From Hydrogenophaga flava NBRC 102514 (GTDB taxonomy: Bacteria; Pseudomonadota; Gammaproteobacteria; Burkholderiales; Burkholderiaceae_C), in NCBI RefSeq assembly GCF_001571145.1, contig NZ_BCTF01000006.1:1-64000 (forward strand): a DNA stretch of 64,000 nt, written 5' to 3'. A program made the translations under genes and the position numbers. Under the pieces are notes generated by a model. The model searched no databases. It was not told where the DNA came from and worked only from the letters and a program-made list of their open reading frames with translations. Positions within the stretch are counted from its first letter, which is position 1. Every line of letters starts with the position of its first letter. Positions 46,657 through 55,662 of the stretch are shown here, in pieces.

Positions 46657-47623
46657 CTCCCTGCCGCTCGAGGATCCTTCCGAGATCGAACGCAGCCAGC
46701 ATCGGCACCACAACCGCAGCCTGCGCTGGGTGCAGTTGTGCGTGGCGCTGCTGCTGGCGGGCATGGCCCTGGCGGACCACCTGCTGGCGCCACCCGGCGA
46801 ATCCCTGGCGCACATTTCCTGGTCGATGGCGGGTGTGGCGCTGCTGTCCTACCTGCTGCTGCGATCGCACCGGCGCCGCTGGGAGAGCCCGCTGGTGGTC
46901 ACTGGCATTCTGATGGTGGCGGCCTGGTCGGTGTACAGCTTCGGCTCGGTGCGGGCGGCGTCCGGGTTCGCATTCCAGGCTGCAGTGGTCATGGCCGGCA
47001 CCTACCTGAGCCTGCGCGCGCTGCTGGCCACCACGGTGGCCAGCGTGGCCATCCTGGGCGGGCTGACCTGGGCCGAGACGGGCGGGTACCTGCCACCGGC
47101 GAACATGGAGGCCGACCTGCGCTACTGGCTCACGGGCAGCGCCATCCTGCTGCTGATAGGCTTTCAGCTGCACCAGACACGGCGGTCGACCGACGAGGTC
47201 TACCGGCGGCGGCTGAGCCAGATGGAGGACCGCTTGCGGCTGGAACACGAGCGCGACCGTTCCCTGCGCCGCTTCCGGCGCATCTTCCAGCTCAACCCCA
47301 CGGCCCTGGTGGTGCAGGCGGCCAACACGCAGGCCGTGGTGGAGGTCAACCCTGCGTTCGAGCGCTGCCTCGGATATCCGGGCGCCCAGGTGGAGGGGCT
47401 GCGCGCGGACACCTTTTGGGCTGATGCGCAGCAGTGGCAGGAGCACCGCCGGGTACTGTTTGAAAAAGGCCACACTGGGTGGCAGCAGGCCTGGTGGCGC
47501 CATGCCGACGGCCATTCGGTCGATGTGATGGTGTGCAGCGAGCTGAATGAAGACCCCGGCGGCCTGCTGATTCTGACCACGGTGGTGGACGAAAGCAGCG
47601 CACATGACATTCCGGGCGCATAA
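46649..47623 (+). CDS. Membrane PAS-domain protein without output domain (tandem copy 2)
   Basis: A 324-residue paralog of the preceding gene: about six TM segments at 27-190 (WVQLCVALLLAGMALAD, SMAGVALLSYLLLRS, ILMVAAWSVYSFGSVR), a charged helix (RRLSQMEDRLRLEHERDRSL) and a PAS domain (FQLNPTALVVQAANTQAVVE). GTG start, 4 bases after GGAGGCCAG, overlapping the upstream stop by 8 bases, so the two are translationally coupled. It too lacks any effector domain. Shared FGSVR and TWA motifs show a local duplication. Function unknown. Confidence 0.78.
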   Translation: MLDSLPLEDPSEIERSQHRHHNRSLRWVQLCVALLLAGMALADHLLAPPGESLAHISWSMAGVALLSYLLLRSHRRRWESPLVVTGILMVAAWSVYSFGSVRAASGFAFQAAVVMAGTYLSLRALLATTVASVAILGGLTWAETGGYLPPANMEADLRYWLTGSAILLLIGFQLHQTRRSTDEVYRRRLSQMEDRLRLEHERDRSLRRFRRIFQLNPTALVVQAANTQAVVEVNPAFERCLGYPGAQVEGLRADTFWADAQQWQEHRRVLFEKGHTGWQQAWWRHADGHSVDVMVCSELNEDPGGLLILTTVVDESSAHDIPGA

Positions 47624-47757
47624 TCTCCCCCGCGCGGGCATTTGGTCCGTGCAATTCAAGTGATCGGTCAGTTTCGCGTGCCACGGTGCACTTTCGGGTT
47701 TGTTGTGCTTTCGGGACCCCATCGCTTTTTGTGTATCCGCTTTCTTAGGAGTCCTCC

Positions 47758-48117
47758 ATGGGCAACAAACTTTACGTCGGCAACCTGCCGTATTCCGTGC
47801 GCGACGAAGACCTGCAACAGGCCTTCAGCGAATTCGGCTCTGTCAGCAGCGCCAAGGTCATGATGGAGCGCGACACCGGCCGTTCCAAGGGTTTCGGCTT
47901 TGTCGAAATGGGCAGCGATGCCGAGGCGCAAGCCGCCATCAATGGCATGAACGGCCAGTCCCTGGGTGGCCGCAGCGTCACCGTGAACGAAGCCCGTCCG
48001 ATGGAAGCCCGTCCCCCCCGCACCGGCGGCTTCGGCGGCGGTGACCGTTCGGGCGGCGGCGGCTACGGCGGTGGCAACCGCTCCGGTGGCGGCGGCTACG
48101 GCCGCGGCGGCTACTGA
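47758..48117 (+). CDS. Glycine-rich RRM RNA-binding protein
   Basis: A 119-residue protein: one RNA-recognition motif at residues 1-82, with RNP2 LYVGNLPY and RNP1 KGFGFVEM, then a Gly/Arg/Ser/Tyr-rich tail made of repeated SGGGGYGG units. Such proteins bind RNA and are often cold-inducible in betaproteobacteria and cyanobacteria. It has its own transcription unit: a 134-base leader region upstream (47624-47757), a strong AGGAG before the ATG, and an intrinsic terminator at 48161-48194. The long leader could carry temperature or translational control; I see no defined structure. Confidence 0.93.
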   Translation: MGNKLYVGNLPYSVRDEDLQQAFSEFGSVSSAKVMMERDTGRSKGFGFVEMGSDAEAQAAINGMNGQSLGGRSVTVNEARPMEARPPRTGGFGGGDRSGGGGYGGGNRSGGGGYGRGGY

Positions 48118-48160
48118 GCCCTGCAGATCTGCTGAACCGGCTTCGCGCCGGGTCCAGTGA

Positions 48161-48194
48161 AAAAGCCCCGGAGCTTCGGCCACGGGGCTTTTTT
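48161..48194 (+). terminator. Rho-independent terminator of the RRM gene
   Basis: AAAAGCCCCG and CGGGGCTTTTTT form a perfect stem around GAGCTTCGGCCA, with a T-run following; flanking A-run makes it work on both strands, so it can also end the ABC operon transcribed from the other side. Confidence 0.9.
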
Positions 48195-48237
48195 CATGGG
48201 CGGCTGCCGGGGCTGGCAGCCGTACTGGATTGGAGTT

Positions 48238-49008
48238 TCAGCGGCGGATGCGCCGGCCCGTCTTGAACACCCACCAGACCACGCTCAGGCAGGCGGCCAT
48301 GAAGACCAGCGTCATGCCGGTGCTGATGGCGATGTGCACGTCGGCCTGGCCGTAGAAGGCCCAGCGCAGTCCGCTGATGAGGTAGACCACCGGATTGAAT
48401 AGCGAGACGGTCTGCCAGGGTTCGGGCAGCATGTTGATGCTGTAGAACGCACCGCCGAGGAACGTGAGTGGCGTGATCACCAGCAGCGGGATCACCTGCA
48501 GCTTCTGGAAGCTGTCGGCCCACAGGCCGATGATGAAGCCGAACAGGCAGAACGAGACCACCGTCAGCAGCAGGAAACCGACCATCCACACCGGGTGGGC
48601 GATGTGGTAGGGCACGAAGAAGCGCGCGGTGAGCAGGATCAGCGTGCCCAGCAGCAGGCTCTTGCTGGCGGCCGCGCCCACGTAGCCCAGCAGCACCTCG
48701 ACCCAGTTCACCGGCGCGCTCAGCAACTCGTAGATGGTGCCCGACCACTTGGGCATGTAGATGCCGAAAGAGGCGTTGGAGATGCTCTCGGACAGCAGCG
48801 AGAGCATGAGCAGGCCGGGGATGATGTAGGCGCCGTAGTCCACACCGCCGATGTCGCCCATGCGCGATCCGATGGCCGTGCCGAAGACGATGAAGTAGAG
48901 CGAGGTGGTGAGCACCGGCGCGATGATGCTCTGCGCCCAGGTGCGGAAGGCGCGGTTCATCTCGAACATGTAGATGGCGCGCACGGCGTGGATGTTCAGA
49001 CCCGTCAT
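48238..49008 (-). CDS. yadH: ABC-2 type exporter permease
   Basis: A 256-residue inner-membrane protein with six TM segments, typical of YadH/NodJ-like ABC-2 permeases. The conserved [20 protein letters not shown] start and [19 protein letters not shown] before TM5 are diagnostic. It pairs with the ATPase at 49011-49973, whose stop lies 2 bases upstream of this gene's start, to form a two-subunit export pump. The substrate of YadGH-type pumps is not established. Normal length. Confidence 0.9.
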   Translation of the reverse strand: MTGLNIHAVRAIYMFEMNRAFRTWAQSIIAPVLTTSLYFIVFGTAIGSRMGDIGGVDYGAYIIPGLLMLSLLSESISNASFGIYMPKWSGTIYELLSAPVNWVEVLLGYVGAAASKSLLLGTLILLTARFFVPYHIAHPVWMVGFLLLTVVSFCLFGFIIGLWADSFQKLQVIPLLVITPLTFLGGAFYSINMLPEPWQTVSLFNPVVYLISGLRWAFYGQADVHIAISTGMTLVFMAACLSVVWWVFKTGRRIRR

Positions 49009-49010
49009 GC

Positions 49011-49973
<963 letters not shown>

Positions 49974-50006
49974 CCCGCCATTGTGGCCGGGGTGGCGCCC
50001 GCCTGC

Positions 50007-50885
50007 TCAGCGGCGCGCGTTGTCCCCAATGCCCTGGGCGAATCGCTGCAGCAGTTCCTCTGGCAGGTCGTGGCCCATGCCAGGGATGAAGTCGGCTGTG
50101 GCGTTGGCGATGCGCTGTGCCAGGTCCTCGCCGCAGGCCACGGGCACCAGCGGGTCGTCCACACCATGGATCACCAGGGTCGGCGCCTGGATGTGGGGCA
50201 GCAGGGCCGAGCGGTCGCCGTCGGCCACCACGGCCAGCAGCTGCCGGGCCGAGCCCGACGGGTGCCAGGCGCGCTGCACCGACTCCAGCGCCCGCGCCCG
50301 CAGGGCCTGGTAGTCGCTCGGGAAGACGGGGCTGCCGATGAGATACATCACCTGGATGATCCAGTCCACGGCGGCGTCGGCGCCCGGCTTCATGGGCCGC
50401 GACATGAGCGCGCGCCGCACACGCCACGAGGGCTGGGGCAGGCGGCGCGAGCCGCTGGTGGTCATCATCAGCGTGAGGCTGGCGACGCGCTCGGGCGCCA
50501 TGGCCGCCAGGTGCTGGGCGATCATGCCGCCCATCGACGCGCCGCACACGTGGGCCTGTTCGATGTCGAGGGCGTCGAGCACGCCCAGCGCGTCGCGCGC
50601 CATGTCGGCCAGCGAGTAGGGGCTGTGCACCGGCAGGTGCATCGCGTGGCGCAGCGCGGCCAGCGCCATGTTGGGCACACCGGCGGCGTCGAAGCCCTGG
50701 CTCAGGCCGATGTCGCGGTTGTCGAAGCGAACCACGCGAAAGCCCTGCTGCACCAGCATCTGCACCATGGCCTGCGGCCAGGCGATGAGCTGCATGCCCA
50801 GGCCCATGATGAGCAGCACCACCGGGCCATCGGCAGGCCCCTGGTCGTCGACCTCGATGCGGATGCCGTTGGCTTCGATCTTCAT
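50007..50885 (-). CDS. Alpha/beta hydrolase
   Basis: A 292-residue hydrolase. VVLLIMGLGMQLIAWP is the oxyanion region, CGASMGGMIAQHLA the nucleophile elbow with Ser, HGVDDPLVPV the Asp and GMGHDLPEELL the His. The MGLG and ASMGGM forms are typical of the aclacinomycin-methylesterase/BioH-like group found in many betaproteobacteria. The open frame extends to 51611 only as a shadow; the ATG at 50885 fits the fold. It lies 2 bases downstream of another hydrolase gene on the same strand. Substrate unknown. Confidence 0.88.
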   Translation of the reverse strand: MKIEANGIRIEVDDQGPADGPVVLLIMGLGMQLIAWPQAMVQMLVQQGFRVVRFDNRDIGLSQGFDAAGVPNMALAALRHAMHLPVHSPYSLADMARDALGVLDALDIEQAHVCGASMGGMIAQHLAAMAPERVASLTLMMTTSGSRRLPQPSWRVRRALMSRPMKPGADAAVDWIIQVMYLIGSPVFPSDYQALRARALESVQRAWHPSGSARQLLAVVADGDRSALLPHIQAPTLVIHGVDDPLVPVACGEDLAQRIANATADFIPGMGHDLPEELLQRFAQGIGDNARR

Positions 50886-50887
50886 GC

Positions 50888-51724
50888 TCAGTACCAGCGG
50901 GTCAGCGCTTCGGGCTGGTGCGCCACCCCGAAGAACCAGCGCCGTGCACCTTGCACATCGAAGCGCTTCCAGTGGTCGGGGTCCTGGCGCAGGCGGTCGG
51001 CAATGGCGTACATCGCCATCGGGTTCATGCCCATGCCGATGTGGCTGGCGTGCACCTCGATGTTCTCGGTGTGGGCGTGGCGCACGGGGTTGATGCTGCA
51101 CTGCCAGGCCACCACGCCGTCGGTCTTGCTGTAGATCGAGGTGGTGGGCACCGGTGGCGGCCTGCGCACCTGGGCCAGCAGTTCCTCGTCGTGCGGGTGC
51201 TGGCCGCTGACCAGCTGGTAGAAGCGCCAGGCGTTGGTGGCCTTCGGGTGACCGGTGAAGGGCGTGCCCAGGGTGATCACGCAGCGCACGAGCTCGGGCA
51301 GCTCCTTGGCCATCTCGCGCGCGTAGATGCCGCCCAGGCTCCAGCCGATCAGGCTGATCTTGCCCCGGTGTTTTTTGTGCAGCGCCTCGATGCGCGCGCG
51401 GCAGCCTACGAGCACGCCGTCGCGCGGACCGAGGTTGAAGCCCTGCTCCCAGCCGTAGGCGGTGTAGCCGTGCTGTTTCAGGAACCGGCGCAGCGCCAGC
51501 GTGCTCATGTCGTTGGCGCCCAGGCCCGGGAACACCAGCACGGCGTGGCCGTCGCCCGAAGGCATGCGGGAGAGCCAGGGCGAGACGGCCGCCAGGGCCA
51601 TGGCCTCCCACGGCGCGCGCGCCTCCAGCATCATCAGCCAGAGGCCGGGCGGCACGGTGTGCAGCCTGGCCTCGGTGTCTTGATCCGGTGGTGGGGTGGT
51701 CTGGCGGCGGGGGCGGGGACTCAT
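50888..51724 (-). CDS. Lipase-like alpha/beta hydrolase
   Basis: A 278-residue hydrolase. VLVFPGLGANDMSTLALRRF is the oxyanion region, LIGWSLGGIYAREMAKELPE the nucleophile elbow and SHIGMGMNPMAMYAIADRL the likely His region; TLGTPFTG is a lipase-like segment. It has no clear signal peptide. It resembles PGAP1/lipase class 2-like proteins. It precedes the hydrolase at 50007 in a two-gene operon and lies beside a wax-ester-synthase-type acyltransferase, so a role in neutral or membrane lipid turnover is plausible (inference). Confidence 0.85.
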   Translation of the reverse strand: MSPRPRRQTTPPPDQDTEARLHTVPPGLWLMMLEARAPWEAMALAAVSPWLSRMPSGDGHAVLVFPGLGANDMSTLALRRFLKQHGYTAYGWEQGFNLGPRDGVLVGCRARIEALHKKHRGKISLIGWSLGGIYAREMAKELPELVRCVITLGTPFTGHPKATNAWRFYQLVSGQHPHDEELLAQVRRPPPVPTTSIYSKTDGVVAWQCSINPVRHAHTENIEVHASHIGMGMNPMAMYAIADRLRQDPDHWKRFDVQGARRWFFGVAHQPEALTRWY

Positions 51725-51757
51725 GCGTGCGCGGAATCTGGGGGGCAGCAGGCCATG

Positions 51758-53293
51758 TTAGCCAGCGCGTACCCTTTTCTTTGGTGCGGCAGCCCTAGAG
51801 GCGGGTCGCTTGCGGGACACAGGTGGGGGTTTCAGTGCGGCATCTGGCACGGTCACGCCTACCGGCAGCGCCCGCAGTTCCTGCATCGCCGCATCCACCG
51901 CCCGCGTCAGTTCCTTCACGTCTGGCAGCGCCGAGGCGTCGGCCATCAGCCCGAAGTCCATCGCGGCGTCGAAGCTCTGCACCGTGATATTGAGCGCCAG
52001 GCCATGCACCACGATGCTGGTCGGGTGGTTCGACCGCACGCGGGCGCCGGCCAGGTACAGCGGCACCTGCGGGCCGGGCACGTTGGAGATGACCACGTTC
52101 GCCACCTGCGGCAGGCGCTCGGCGGCTTTGGCCTTGCCGTAGAGCGAGGCCGCGGCCTCGATCAGCCAGGGCACGCCGATGGAGGGGAAATCGGTGGGCA
52201 GGATGCTCTTCATGCGGCCCATGGTCGACTTCATCGCCCCGGTGGCCGCGCGGATGTGCGCCAGCCGCTTCGCGGGGTCGGCCAGATGGGTGCCCAGGCT
52301 GACCAGGCTCATCGAGGCCTGGTTGTCGGGGCGCGTGTCGCCGGCCTCGCGCAGCGAGATCGGCACCGCGGCCACCAGGCTCTTGCGCGGCAGCGCGCCG
52401 CGCTGCTGCAGGTAGGCGCGCAGCGCGGACGAACAGAGCATGAGCACCCCGTCGTTGAGCGTGGCCCCATGCGCGCGCGCCAGGGCCTTGAGTTCGGCCA
52501 GCGGCACACTGGCCGCGGCGAAGGCGCGTGCAGGGGTGACGGTGGCGTTCATCGGGGTGGCTGGCGCCAGGGTGACATTGCCCGAGCCCTGGCCCAGCAG
52601 GTTCTTCACGCTGAGCACGCTGCGGGCCGTGCCGGCGACGGTGCCCAGCGTGGCCGGCAGCTCGCGCACGATGCGCGCCACCTGCAGCGCCTCGTGGCTC
52701 AGCGCGCCGCGCAGCATCTCGACCATGTCGAGCCGGAAGGTCCTGGTGCGCCGGGAAGGGCGGATCTCGATGTCGCGTGGCTCGGGGGTCAGGTCGAACA
52801 GCACATTGGCCAGCGCCACCGCGGCCTGGCCGTCGACCGCGGCGTGGTGCAGCTGGGTGACGAGGCCCACCTGCTTGCGCCCCGCGGCGCTGCGCGGCAG
52901 GCCCTCGATCACTTGCATCTTCCACAGCGGCCGGTGGCGGTCCAGCAGCACCGGGTGCAGCAACGAGACCTGCTCCTCCATCAGCGTGCGCGCGTCGGCG
53001 CGCGACGCGCTGCCACGCGGCAGCTTGATCTCGACGATTTGCTCGCTGAGGTCGGGCTCCGCGTCGACCCAGGCCGGGTTGGCCAGGTTCAGCGGCATCC
53101 ACCACAGGCGCCGGCGCAGCACCGGTGCTGCGGGCAGGCGGGCCGCGATGTGCCGCCGCAGGTCGTTCACATACCGCCCGCGGTGGCCGGCCGGCAGTTC
53201 CAGCAGGTGCATGGCGCCGACGTGCATCGGCATCTCCGGCGTTTCCAAGTAGAGGAAGGTGGCGTCCAGGCCGGAGAGTTGTCGCATGCCCAT
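51758..53293 (-). CDS. WS/DGAT-type O-acyltransferase
   Basis: A 511-residue enzyme of the wax ester synthase/diacylglycerol acyltransferase family. The catalytic HHxxxDG motif is in QLHHAAVDGQAAVALA; N-terminal LSGLDATFLYLETPEMPMHV and the later ANVVISNVPGPQVPLYLAG are family signatures. It joins acyl-CoA to a fatty alcohol or diacylglycerol to form storage lipid. The C-terminal tail (about 35 residues, Pro/Arg/Lys rich) looks disordered. An upstream extension to 53377 lacks conservation; ATG 53293 is chosen. It is divergent from the radical SAM gene. Confidence 0.9.
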   Translation of the reverse strand: MGMRQLSGLDATFLYLETPEMPMHVGAMHLLELPAGHRGRYVNDLRRHIAARLPAAPVLRRRLWWMPLNLANPAWVDAEPDLSEQIVEIKLPRGSASRADARTLMEEQVSLLHPVLLDRHRPLWKMQVIEGLPRSAAGRKQVGLVTQLHHAAVDGQAAVALANVLFDLTPEPRDIEIRPSRRTRTFRLDMVEMLRGALSHEALQVARIVRELPATLGTVAGTARSVLSVKNLLGQGSGNVTLAPATPMNATVTPARAFAAASVPLAELKALARAHGATLNDGVLMLCSSALRAYLQQRGALPRKSLVAAVPISLREAGDTRPDNQASMSLVSLGTHLADPAKRLAHIRAATGAMKSTMGRMKSILPTDFPSIGVPWLIEAAASLYGKAKAAERLPQVANVVISNVPGPQVPLYLAGARVRSNHPTSIVVHGLALNITVQSFDAAMDFGLMADASALPDVKELTRAVDAAMQELRALPVGVTVPDAALKPPPVSRKRPASRAAAPKKRVRAG

Positions 53294-53380
53294 GGCGTGT
53301 CCCGGTGAGTGTGGCTGTCGCTGGCCATTGTGGGCCGTTGTCTCGGCGCGGGAAACCGATGCCTGTCTCTTGCGCAATAA

Positions 53381-53396
53381 CTGTATTTATGTACAG
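53381..53396. promoter_or_regulatory. LexA (SOS) box
   Basis: CTGTATTTATGTACAG fits the gammaproteobacterial/betaproteobacterial LexA box CTGT-N8-ACAG exactly. It ends 23 bases before the radical SAM ATG at 53420, so it is placed to repress that gene; the divergent acyltransferase gene starts 88 bases on the other side. Confidence 0.8.
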
Positions 53397-53419
53397 TATC
53401 GAACTCGATCCCACCCGCC

Positions 53420-54514
53420 ATGAACGACGTCCACATTCCCCTGAGTGCCCTCAAGGGCCGCGGCGTGGCCCACCGCCAGCCGCACCGCTTCGAGCGCGAC
53501 CAGCGCGCCGCCTTCGACGACGGCTGGAACACGCTGGACGAGCAACTGGCCGAAGGCGAAGAGGCCGCCGCACCCGCCACCGAGGTCACGTTTGAAGAGG
53601 CGCGCAGCGCGATCACCACCAACGACTCGCCCGACATCGGCTTCCGGCTCGGCCTCAACCCCTACCGCGGCTGCGAACACGGCTGCGTCTACTGCTACGC
53701 GCGGCCCACACACAGCTACCTCAACCTATCGCCAGGTCTCGACTTCGAAACGAAGATCGTCGCCAAGCGCAACATCGCCGAGCTGCTGCGGCGCGAGCTG
53801 CTGGCGCCGCGCTACCAGCCCGATCTGCTGGTGGTGGGCACGGTGACCGACGCCTACCAGCCGGTGGAGCGCGAGCTGCGGCTCACGCGCGCGGTGCTGG
53901 AGGTGCTGAGTGCGGCGCAGCACCCGGTGGGCATGGTGACCAAGGGCAGCGGGGTGGAGCGCGACCTGGACCTGCTGGCGCCCATGGGGCAGGCCGGTCT
54001 GGCGGCCGTGTACGTGACGGTCACGACGCTCGATGCGAAGCTTGCCCGCGTGCTGGAGCCGCGCGCCGCCGCGCCGCACCGGCGGCTGCGCACCATCCGC
54101 ACCCTGGCCGAGGCGGGCGTGCCCACCGGCGTGAGCGTCTCGCCGCAGATCCCTTTCCTCAACGACGACATGGAGCGGGTGCTGGAGGCGGCGTACGAGG
54201 CTGGCGCTCGGCGCGCCTTCTACCAGGTGCTGCGCCTGCCCTGGGAGCTCTCGCCCATGTTCCGCCAGTGGCTGGACCTGCACTACCCCGACCGGGCCGA
54301 GCGTGTGATGGCGCGGGTGCAGGACCTGCGGGGCGGCAAGGACTACGACGCCGATTTCGCCACGCGCATGAAGGGCCAGGGCATCTGGGCCGACCTGATC
54401 CGCCAGCGCTTCGTCAAGACCTGCGACCGTCTGGGCTTCAACCGGGAGCGCGAGCGGCTCGACCTGAGCCGATTCCGGCCCGCCGCGCTGCGCGGGCAGG
54501 GGGATATGTTCTAG
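53420..54514 (+). CDS. PA0069/Rv2578c-family radical SAM protein
   Basis: A 364-residue radical SAM enzyme. The [4Fe-4S] motif is GCEHGCVYCYARPTHSYL (CxxxCxxC), preceded by FRLGLNPYRGC. It belongs to the SplB-like group known as PA0069 in Pseudomonas; as I recall, PA0069 is part of the LexA regulon there. The perfect LexA box upstream gives the same picture here, so DNA-damage induction is likely. The related spore photoproduct lyase repairs a thymine photoproduct, but the reaction of this group is not established. The gene ends in a 4-base convergent overlap with the DUF1653 gene. Confidence 0.92.
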   Translation: MNDVHIPLSALKGRGVAHRQPHRFERDQRAAFDDGWNTLDEQLAEGEEAAAPATEVTFEEARSAITTNDSPDIGFRLGLNPYRGCEHGCVYCYARPTHSYLNLSPGLDFETKIVAKRNIAELLRRELLAPRYQPDLLVVGTVTDAYQPVERELRLTRAVLEVLSAAQHPVGMVTKGSGVERDLDLLAPMGQAGLAAVYVTVTTLDAKLARVLEPRAAAPHRRLRTIRTLAEAGVPTGVSVSPQIPFLNDDMERVLEAAYEAGARRAFYQVLRLPWELSPMFRQWLDLHYPDRAERVMARVQDLRGGKDYDADFATRMKGQGIWADLIRQRFVKTCDRLGFNRERERLDLSRFRPAALRGQGDMF

Positions 54515-54981
54515 GCCCTGAGCAGTTCCATGGCGTCGACGCGCCAGTGGTGCAGCGCTTCGTAAAAACCTTCCCACACACAACCGTTGCAGCCGCGCCC
54601 ACAGCAGCTGTCGGGCTCGGGCGGCGGCGGGCGCAGCACCGCGTCCAGGTCGATGCCGCGTTCCCGCTGCGCGCGGCCGCGCAGGTGGGCGATCAGGGCG
54701 CGGGCGGTGGCCAGGTTGCCCAGCGGCAGCAGGCCCGGGTCGTGCGGCGTGAAGCGCGGCTGTTCCTTGCCCTCGAACACACCGTGTTCGGCGAACATGG
54801 CCGCTGGCCGCACCCAGAGCCCGAAGCCGCCGTAGAGCGCACGGTACAGCGTCATGCCCTGCAAGGTTTCGCTGCAGCGCACGGTGTCGATCACGTCGTA
54901 CCAGCCGCCCTTGTAGTGGCGGTACAGGCCGGGCGGGGTGGCGTTCAGCGGTGGCAGGTCGTGGTCGGTCGGTGCGGTCAT
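54511..54981 (-). CDS. DUF1653 plus oxidoreductase-like domain protein
   Basis: A 156-residue fusion. Residues about 15-85 form a DUF1653 domain (GLYRHYKGGWYDVIDTVRCS, then ALYGGFGLWVRP); residues about 115-150 are an oxidoreductase-like domain (PEPDSCCGRGCNGCVWEGFY) with five cysteines that can bind a metal or participate in redox chemistry. The two domains are normally seen in separate small proteins. The stop overlaps the radical SAM stop by 4 bases in convergent orientation. Function unknown. Confidence 0.82.
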   Translation of the reverse strand: MTAPTDHDLPPLNATPPGLYRHYKGGWYDVIDTVRCSETLQGMTLYRALYGGFGLWVRPAAMFAEHGVFEGKEQPRFTPHDPGLLPLGNLATARALIAHLRGRAQRERGIDLDAVLRPPPPEPDSCCGRGCNGCVWEGFYEALHHWRVDAMELLRA

Positions 54982-55005
54982 GCAGAAACAGGAAACGGAA
55001 GACGC

Positions 55006-55662
55006 TCAGTCGTTGGCCATCAGCCGGCCCATGCGGTGGGCCAGTTCCACCGCCGAGGCCACGCCGAGTTTTTCGAAGATGTTGGCGCGGTGGAATTCCA
55101 CCGTGCGCTGGGCGATGCCCAGGTGATCGGCGATGTTCTTGTTGTAGTGGCCAGCCAGCAGCTCGTCGAGCACCTCGCGCTCGCGCGCGCTCAGCGCGGC
55201 CAGGGCCTGCTGGAAGCGCAGCTTCTCCCGCGCCTCGGTTTGCAGGCGCACTGCGGCCTGGCAGGCGGCCTCTACCTTGTCCACCAGCTGGTTGTTCTGG
55301 AACGGTTTTTCCAGGAAGTCCCAGGCGCCGTTCTTGACCGCGGCCACCGCCATGCCCACGTCGCCGTGGCCGGTGAGGAAGAGCACCGGCCAGGGCCAGC
55401 GGGCGGCCTTGAGCTGTTCGAAGGTGGCCAGGCCCGAGAGCGGCTCCATGCGGATGTCCAGCAGCACCACGCTGCAGGCACGGGCCAGTTCACCCAGCTC
55501 GCCGCGCTGCAGCGCTTGCACGAAGGCGTCGCCGCCGGTCCACACGCGCGTGGGCAGGCCGCGCGAATCGAGCAGCCAGGCCAGGCCGTCGCGGAAGTCC
55601 GCGTCGTCGTCCACGATGTGGACCGGCGGGTTCGGAGGGGTCAGGGGTTCAGGGGCAGCCAC
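55006..55662 (-). CDS. dctR: FixJ/DctR-like response regulator
   Basis: A 218-residue response regulator. The receiver domain (residues 12-125) has acidic DDDADF, the phospho-Asp in VVLLDIRMEPLSG, Thr in LFLTGHGD and Lys in FLEKPFQ; the C-terminal LuxR-type helix-turn-helix (150-215) has SAREREVLDELLAGHYNKNI. No ATG is available; GTG 55662 is the best start, overlapping the sensor kinase gene by 22 bases. With the kinase it forms a DctS/DctR-type pair, in this order as in Rhodobacter capsulatus. It probably activates dctA and the TRAP binding protein gene. Confidence 0.87.
   Translation of the reverse strand: MAAPEPLTPPNPPVHIVDDDADFRDGLAWLLDSRGLPTRVWTGGDAFVQALQRGELGELARACSVVLLDIRMEPLSGLATFEQLKAARWPWPVLFLTGHGDVGMAVAAVKNGAWDFLEKPFQNNQLVDKVEAACQAAVRLQTEAREKLRFQQALAALSAREREVLDELLAGHYNKNIADHLGIAQRTVEFHRANIFEKLGVASAVELAHRMGRLMAND

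Noticed and set aside
48020-48117. Short GGCGGCGGCTACGGC-like tandem repeats
   Set aside because: They encode the glycine-rich tail of the RRM protein and are not a CRISPR or mobile repeat.
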